DNA from: Aestuariibaculum sp. M13
GTDB taxonomy: Bacteria; Bacteroidota; Bacteroidia; Flavobacteriales; Flavobacteriaceae
Direction of reading: 5' to 3'
DNA: 64,000 nt
Assembly (NCBI RefSeq): GCF_024723255.1
Contig: NZ_JANIAC010000002.1
Coordinates: 620,001 to 684,000, forward strand
Each line of letters starts with the position of its first letter. The first letter of the stretch is position 1. Positions 59,631-64,000 of this stretch are shown here, one piece after another. The position numbers were made by a program, and so were the translations under genes. The notes under the pieces were generated by a model, which saw only the letters and a program-made list of their open reading frames with translations, was not told where the DNA came from and ran no database searches.

Positions 59631-62600
59631 TTAAAGTTTAACATTTAATCCCATCATAAAGGTTCTTGGTCTTGGGTAATACCCCACATCGACACCTGAA
59701 GAAAAGCTTTGAGTACTATCGGAAGAACCAAAACCAATTTCAGGATCCATACCGTCATACTTTGTAAAGGTGTATAAGTTTAACGCTGAAAAATAGATTC
59801 TGAATTCTTTAGCGAAGAACTTATTGCTTTGCTTAATTTTCGCTAAATCAAGACCGAAGGTTAAGTTTGTTAACCTTAAGAAATCACCATCCTGAACATA
59901 TAAATCTGAAAACTGGCTAAAGTTTCTTCCATCTTCTGTTACCCTAGGCATGATGTTTGACGATCCTTCACCTGTCCATCGTTGTAAAATAGCAGAAGTA
60001 TAATTTCCTAAAGCACCTGGATTCCTGTACGATTGCACGATTTGATTTCCTGCTACGCCATTTGCTGTTAGTGAAAAATCGAAAGCCCCGTAATTTCCTG
60101 AAAAGGTAAATCCATACGTAAAATCTGGATTTGGGTCTCCAATCTCGGTTTTGTCTTCACTGTTTATAATATTATCTCCATTAACATCTGCATAAATAAT
60201 ATCACCTGGTGCTGCATTAGGTTGTAAACTATTATCTATCTCATCTTGATTTTGGAAAACACCTGCTGTTTTATACCCCCAGAAATATCCTAGCGGAAAA
60301 CCATCCTGAGCACGGTAAAATTCCTGAGAATTGTCATAAAGTTCATTGCTTAAACCATGGATAATACCGTCGGCCGTTGGTATTTCTCCAACTTCATTTT
60401 TATTGTAGGCACCATTGGCTGCGATAGTATAATTAAAACCACCAATATGGTTTTGGTAACTTAATGCCAGTTCGACCCCTGTATTTACAACATTTCCTCC
60501 GTTAATATAAGGAGCATCGGCTCCGGCAGTCGCTAGGATTGGTGCTAAAATCAACCAGTCTTTATTTGTTTTCTCGTACCAGTCAAAGTTTACACTTAGA
60601 TTGTTTTTGAAAAAGCGTGCATCCAAACCTATATTAAGTTGTTCTGAAGTTTCCCATTTTAAATCAGGGTTTGGCAATCTATTAGGATAAGCTCCAGGTG
60701 TTAAAACGCCTTCTTCTCCTCCAAAAATATAATTGGTATTATCTGTTTTTATTGGTGCTAAATACTGAAAAGCCCCAACATTCTGGTTACCTACCTGTCC
60801 CCAGCTTGCTCTAATTTTAAGGAAGTTTATTGCTGTTGATGTGCTTAAAAAATCTTCATTTGTTACAACCCAGCCTCCTGAAATTGATGGAAAATAGCCC
60901 CATCTGTTATCCGGGTGAAAATTTGAGGATCCGTCTGCCCTAAAAGTCGCATTAAGAAGGTATTTATCTTTAAAGTTATAATTAAATCTTCCGAAATAAG
61001 ACATTCGCTTATTTTCAGATTTTCCACCTCCAAGACTCATTAAAGGTGCGCCCAATTTATTAGTCGTATTATCTAACCAGGCATTGTTTAATCCGCTGAA
61101 TACATTATCTACATTAGAACCACTTATATAGGTTCCGTCGTAGTTTATAGAGGAAGAACCTACCATGGTTTCAAAATGATGATTTTCTGCTACATCAAAT
61201 TTGTAAGTCAACAGATTGTCCCAAGTAAGTGATTTTCCTTTATTCATACTTTGAGAAGTTCCATTTTGTCTTCTAAAGGAATAAATCGATAATTCATATA
61301 TAGGACTATAAGAATGGCCTTCACCCGCATAATAGTCTAAACCTAAAGTTGTTTTGAACGTTAAATTTTTAATGGGTTCAATTTGCAGATAAACATTTCC
61401 TAAAAGCTTTTGGTTATTGCTTTCATTCTGGTTGTTGTAAATCATTTCGGCATATGGATTCGACGAACCGTTTAACCAGGGATCAGTATCGTTAAAGGTA
61501 TTGTAATAATTACCATCTGCGTCGTACATAGGTAACAACGGACTTACTCTAAAAGCACTTCTTAAAGCATTATTATACTGATTTCCTACACTAATACCAT
61601 TTTGATTGATGTAGGCGAAACTTAAATTTTCACCAACCGTTAATATATCATTATAAAGTTTATGCTCTGAATTAAATCTGAAGTTATAACGTTCGTAATT
61701 CGATAAATCTTTACCACCAACAACACCTTCTTGCCCCAGATATGATAATGATCCCGAATACACTGAAGCTTCGGTACCTCCGGAAACGCCTAACGAATAA
61801 TTTTGAGTCACGGCATTATCTACAAACATTTCATCCATCCAGTTGGTTCCTTCCCCCAGAGTTGCTATTTCTGCATTGGTAAAATAAGGATTCTTACCCG
61901 AATTAACCGCTGCTTCATTAAGCATGACAGCATATTCTGTGGCATTTAACAAATCTATTTTTCTTGCCACAGACTGCAAACCGTAATACTGATCGAAGGT
62001 TAATTGAGCCGCCGAACCACGTTTTCCTTTTTTAGTAGAAACTAAGATAACCCCGTTTGATGCCTGAGATCCATAAATGGCCGCCGAAGCCGCATCTTTT
62101 AGTACCGATATCGACTCTATATCAGAGTTATTTAAATACGATATATCTCCAGTTAAAATACCATCAACAACATAAAGCGGTGTGCTTCCTGCAGTAGAAC
62201 CAACCCCTCTAATTACAACATTTAAGCTTTCTCCTGGCTGCCCTGATGTTGAGGTAATCTGTACTCCTGGAGTTTGCCCCTGCATGGCCTGAAGTGCATT
62301 AACCGTGTTCATTTTTTCTAAATTCTCTCCACTAACCTGAACACTGGCACCAGTTACTAAAGCTTTCTTTTGAACACCATAACCTATTAACACGACTTCT
62401 TCTAAAGCTGCAGTTTCTTCTTCTAAAGTAATTTTTAACATGGTTTGCCCTGAAACATTAACCTCTTTGGGCTTGAAACCAACATACGAAATTATTAAAA
62501 TGGCATTTCGGTTAGATACATCTAGTGTAAAATTACCATCAAAATCAGACTGCGTTCCATTTGTGGTTCCTTTTTCGATGATATTGGCTCCCGGCAATGG

Positions 62601-63062
62601 TTGTCCGTTAGTATCAATAACACTTCCTTTAAGGGTAAGCTCCTGAGGTTGATTAACATCTGTCGCCTCCGTAGTTATTATAGATGGTTCACTTTCTACT
62701 CTTTTTAAGAGAAAAATTTGTCGGTCTACAATATTATATGCAGTTTCTGTTTCAGCAAAAACCTGATCCAAAATAGATGCAATCGATTGTTTTTTTGCGT
62801 GAATAGAAATATTCCTGGTCAGATTTACGGCATTAATTTTATAAACAAATCTAAATTCACTTGTACTTTCAATCTCATCGATTAACCGACTTACAGTTAC
62901 ATTATTTAACTCCAGAGATAGTTTAGTTTTTTGTGAATATGAATTATTTGCCTGAAGAGAAAAGAATACTAAAAACATCAATAATGTGCTTAGTTTCACC
63001 TTCAAATCAAATGATCTCAAAGAAGAATGATGGCTTCTTTCTTTGTTAAGAAGTTTTTTCAT
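59631..63062 (-). CDS. susC-like: SusC/RagA TonB-dependent oligosaccharide transporter with STN domain
   Basis: A 1143-residue outer-membrane TonB-dependent transporter. Signal region about 24-44 (LSTLLMFLVFFSLQANNSYSQ). STN domain (about 45-120, LNNVTVSRLIDEIESTSEFR) that usually signals to a FecR protein. Carboxypeptidase-regulatory-like domain about 148-215 (LKGSVIDTNGQPLPGANI). Plug about 225-345 with the usual SDIESISVLKDAASAAIYGS. The 22-strand barrel ends in MGLNVKL. The N-terminus and barrel are complete. The STN domain together with the FecR gene upstream indicates sigma/anti-sigma control. Imports the oligosaccharides cut by the GH5 enzyme. Confidence 0.95.
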   Translation of the reverse strand: MKKLLNKERSHHSSLRSFDLKVKLSTLLMFLVFFSLQANNSYSQKTKLSLELNNVTVSRLIDEIESTSEFRFVYKINAVNLTRNISIHAKKQSIASILDQVFAETETAYNIVDRQIFLLKRVESEPSIITTEATDVNQPQELTLKGSVIDTNGQPLPGANIIEKGTTNGTQSDFDGNFTLDVSNRNAILIISYVGFKPKEVNVSGQTMLKITLEEETAALEEVVLIGYGVQKKALVTGASVQVSGENLEKMNTVNALQAMQGQTPGVQITSTSGQPGESLNVVIRGVGSTAGSTPLYVVDGILTGDISYLNNSDIESISVLKDAASAAIYGSQASNGVILVSTKKGKRGSAAQLTFDQYYGLQSVARKIDLLNATEYAVMLNEAAVNSGKNPYFTNAEIATLGEGTNWMDEMFVDNAVTQNYSLGVSGGTEASVYSGSLSYLGQEGVVGGKDLSNYERYNFRFNSEHKLYNDILTVGENLSFAYINQNGISVGNQYNNALRSAFRVSPLLPMYDADGNYYNTFNDTDPWLNGSSNPYAEMIYNNQNESNNQKLLGNVYLQIEPIKNLTFKTTLGLDYYAGEGHSYSPIYELSIYSFRRQNGTSQSMNKGKSLTWDNLLTYKFDVAENHHFETMVGSSSINYDGTYISGSNVDNVFSGLNNAWLDNTTNKLGAPLMSLGGGKSENKRMSYFGRFNYNFKDKYLLNATFRADGSSNFHPDNRWGYFPSISGGWVVTNEDFLSTSTAINFLKIRASWGQVGNQNVGAFQYLAPIKTDNTNYIFGGEEGVLTPGAYPNRLPNPDLKWETSEQLNIGLDARFFKNNLSVNFDWYEKTNKDWLILAPILATAGADAPYINGGNVVNTGVELALSYQNHIGGFNYTIAANGAYNKNEVGEIPTADGIIHGLSNELYDNSQEFYRAQDGFPLGYFWGYKTAGVFQNQDEIDNSLQPNAAPGDIIYADVNGDNIINSEDKTEIGDPNPDFTYGFTFSGNYGAFDFSLTANGVAGNQIVQSYRNPGALGNYTSAILQRWTGEGSSNIMPRVTEDGRNFSQFSDLYVQDGDFLRLTNLTFGLDLAKIKQSNKFFAKEFRIYFSALNLYTFTKYDGMDPEIGFGSSDSTQSFSSGVDVGYYPRPRTFMMGLNVKL

Positions 63063-63099
63063 ACTTAAATAGTTTAATGTGGTTATTAGTTTAGTTTCT

Positions 63100-63119
63100 C
63101 ATTTCTCTCCCAAGAAATG
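63100..63119 (-). promoter_or_regulatory. Small hairpin in the SusC leader
   Basis: CATTTCT (63100-63106) and AGAAATG (63113-63119) pair around a six-base loop, in the 103-base gap between fecR and susC, some 40 bases upstream of the susC ATG. No TAnnTTTG element was found on the minus strand in this gap, which would fit an alternative sigma factor. The hairpin may be a leader structure only. Confidence 0.3.
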
Positions 63120-63165
63120 ATGGGTTTAGTTGTTGTTATGTTTTATAGCATAGGCATGGTGCGAT

Positions 63166-64000
63166 TTATTGAATTAAAATTTTATTGTCTTTTATTTCAT
63201 AGTTAATTCCGTAAGTAATTTTAAAATATTCGAGAATTTTTTCTATAGGTTCTTTTCTAAAACTGGCGTTAAACTTCTCTTCTTTTAACTCTGAATTATT
63301 ATTTACTATTTCAATATTATAGTGGCGCTCCATACGTTTAAGCATGTCTTTAAAAGTTATGTTTCTAAACACCAATTCGCCATCTATCCATGCCGTATAA
63401 ATACTTGTAATTACAGGCTTTTTTTCAATTTTATCCTGAGAAAATTTATTAATAGATCCCTTAAATCCAGGTTCTAAAATGGCACTATTACCTTTATCTT
63501 TTACAGCAGTTAGATAAACGGAGCCCTCTAATAACACCACATCGGTATTTACATCTTCAGGGTAACTGGACATGTTAAATTGTGTTCCTAAAACCTGAAC
63601 ATCTAAACCATCGGAGTTTACAATAAACGGATGCGTTTTATCTTTGGCCACATTAAAAAAAGCCTCACCTTTTAAGAAGACGGTTCTCTGTTTTCCTTTT
63701 ATAAATTTCACAGGGTATTTTAGTGATGTTCCTGCATTTAAATTAACAACCGTTCCGTCTGATAATTGAATTTCAAAACGTTTACCGTAAGGTACTGTAA
63801 GCGTATTATAAACCAGTTTATCCTGATTGTTTTCATCAGTATAAACCAGCTGTGTTCCCGTTTGCGAACCAACAATTTCTCCTTTGGAATTGGTTACCGT
63901 AGAAGATCCATCTTCGTTTATAACTTTTACATCGCCATTCTCTAACTGAAGGGTTATTTTCTCGTTAGGAAAAACCAATTGCGGTTGAGAATTAAAATAT
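63166..64000 (-). CDS. fecR-like: FecR-family anti-sigma factor (N-terminus outside window)
   Basis: A partial protein: 277 codons ending at the stop 63166-63168 with no start needed before the window edge, since the frame stays open through position 64000. It holds the FecR periplasmic domain (LTVPYGKRFEIQLSDGTVVN, FLKGEAFFNVAKDKTHPF, LDVQVLGTQFNMSSYPED, VLLEGSVYL) and the C-terminal DUF4974 domain (ELVFRNITFKDMLKRMERHY, FRKEPIEKILEYFKITYGIN). FecR proteins span the inner membrane and hold back an ECF sigma factor until the TonB transporter reports substrate. The sigma gene would be expected just upstream, beyond the window. It precedes susC by 103 bases. Confidence 0.9.
   Translation of the reverse strand, partial: YFNSQPQLVFPNEKITLQLENGDVKVINEDGSSTVTNSKGEIVGSQTGTQLVYTDENNQDKLVYNTLTVPYGKRFEIQLSDGTVVNLNAGTSLKYPVKFIKGKQRTVFLKGEAFFNVAKDKTHPFIVNSDGLDVQVLGTQFNMSSYPEDVNTDVVLLEGSVYLTAVKDKGNSAILEPGFKGSINKFSQDKIEKKPVITSIYTAWIDGELVFRNITFKDMLKRMERHYNIEIVNNNSELKEEKFNASFRKEPIEKILEYFKITYGINYEIKDNKILIQ

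Noticed and set aside
59618-59644. SusD start upstream of 59617
   Set aside because: It overlaps the SusC end and adds residues before an ordinary lipoprotein signal.
1-64000. CRISPR arrays, insertion sequences, integrases or prophage genes
   Set aside because: No direct-repeat array, transposase, recombinase or phage structural gene was recognised on either strand.

Overview
The window looks like a chromosomal segment of a low-GC marine-type Bacteroidota, most likely a member of the Flavobacteriaceae. The indications are a SusC/SusD pair with a FecR-type regulator, a fused CcsB-CcsA cytochrome c biogenesis protein, -7 elements of the form TAnnTTTG in front of several genes, lipoprotein signal peptides ending in a short hydrophobic run plus Cys, no obvious Shine-Dalgarno sequences, and a bacillithiol deacetylase gene at the left edge. 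I saw no rRNA, tRNA, CRISPR array, insertion sequence or prophage gene.

Positions 1-24071 are mostly housekeeping. They hold partial bshB1, an SLC13 transporter plus pckA pair, a RuBisCO-like protein, HAD phosphatases, a DM13 lipoprotein, mscL, the 1060-residue CcsBA, a truncated hemoglobin, a five-gene run (DUF2520 protein, KdsC-like phosphatase, small membrane protein, UbiA prenyltransferase, Maf), a small MscS channel, CorA, and a run of PIG-L deacetylase, a 36-residue membrane peptide, a sodium:solute symporter and a Gfo/Idh/MocA dehydrogenase. A secreted protein, a DsbA-family protein and a DUF2911 protein follow.

Positions 24183-37314 hold the most striking locus: about 16 co-directional, nearly gapless genes that look like a light and oxidative-stress unit. 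A TetR regulator is followed by an AarF/UbiB-type kinase, a flavin reductase-like protein, an NAD(P)-binding protein, a tiny DUF2256 zinc-ribbon protein, four different photolyase/cryptochrome family members (CRY-DASH, an Fe-S bacterial photolyase, a deviant class and a classical class I enzyme), a DUF2805 protein, two unknown small proteins, an SDR, a glutathione peroxidase, a TspO protein and an SRPBCC protein. A near-identical promoter/operator (GTTTA-N18-TAAAC just upstream of a -7 element) occurs twice, before the TetR gene and in front of the unknown gene at 32853, which suggests one light-responsive regulon with two entry points.

Positions 37395-40531 carry formate-tetrahydrofolate ligase and an unidentified secreted protein. 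Positions 40551-64000 (all minus strand) are a polysaccharide utilisation locus. In transcription order it has FecR (cut by the window), SusC with an STN domain, SusD, a PKD-containing surface lipoprotein, GH31 with a PA14 insert, GH3, a BACON-GH5, GH39, GH43, GH42, GH29 and an SGNH acetylesterase. This set matches what is needed to cleave, import and fully dismantle a decorated xyloglucan-like hemicellulose: GH5 cuts the backbone, SusCD imports, the esterase deacetylates, GH29/GH42/GH43/GH39 trim side chains, GH31 removes xylose and GH3 releases glucose.
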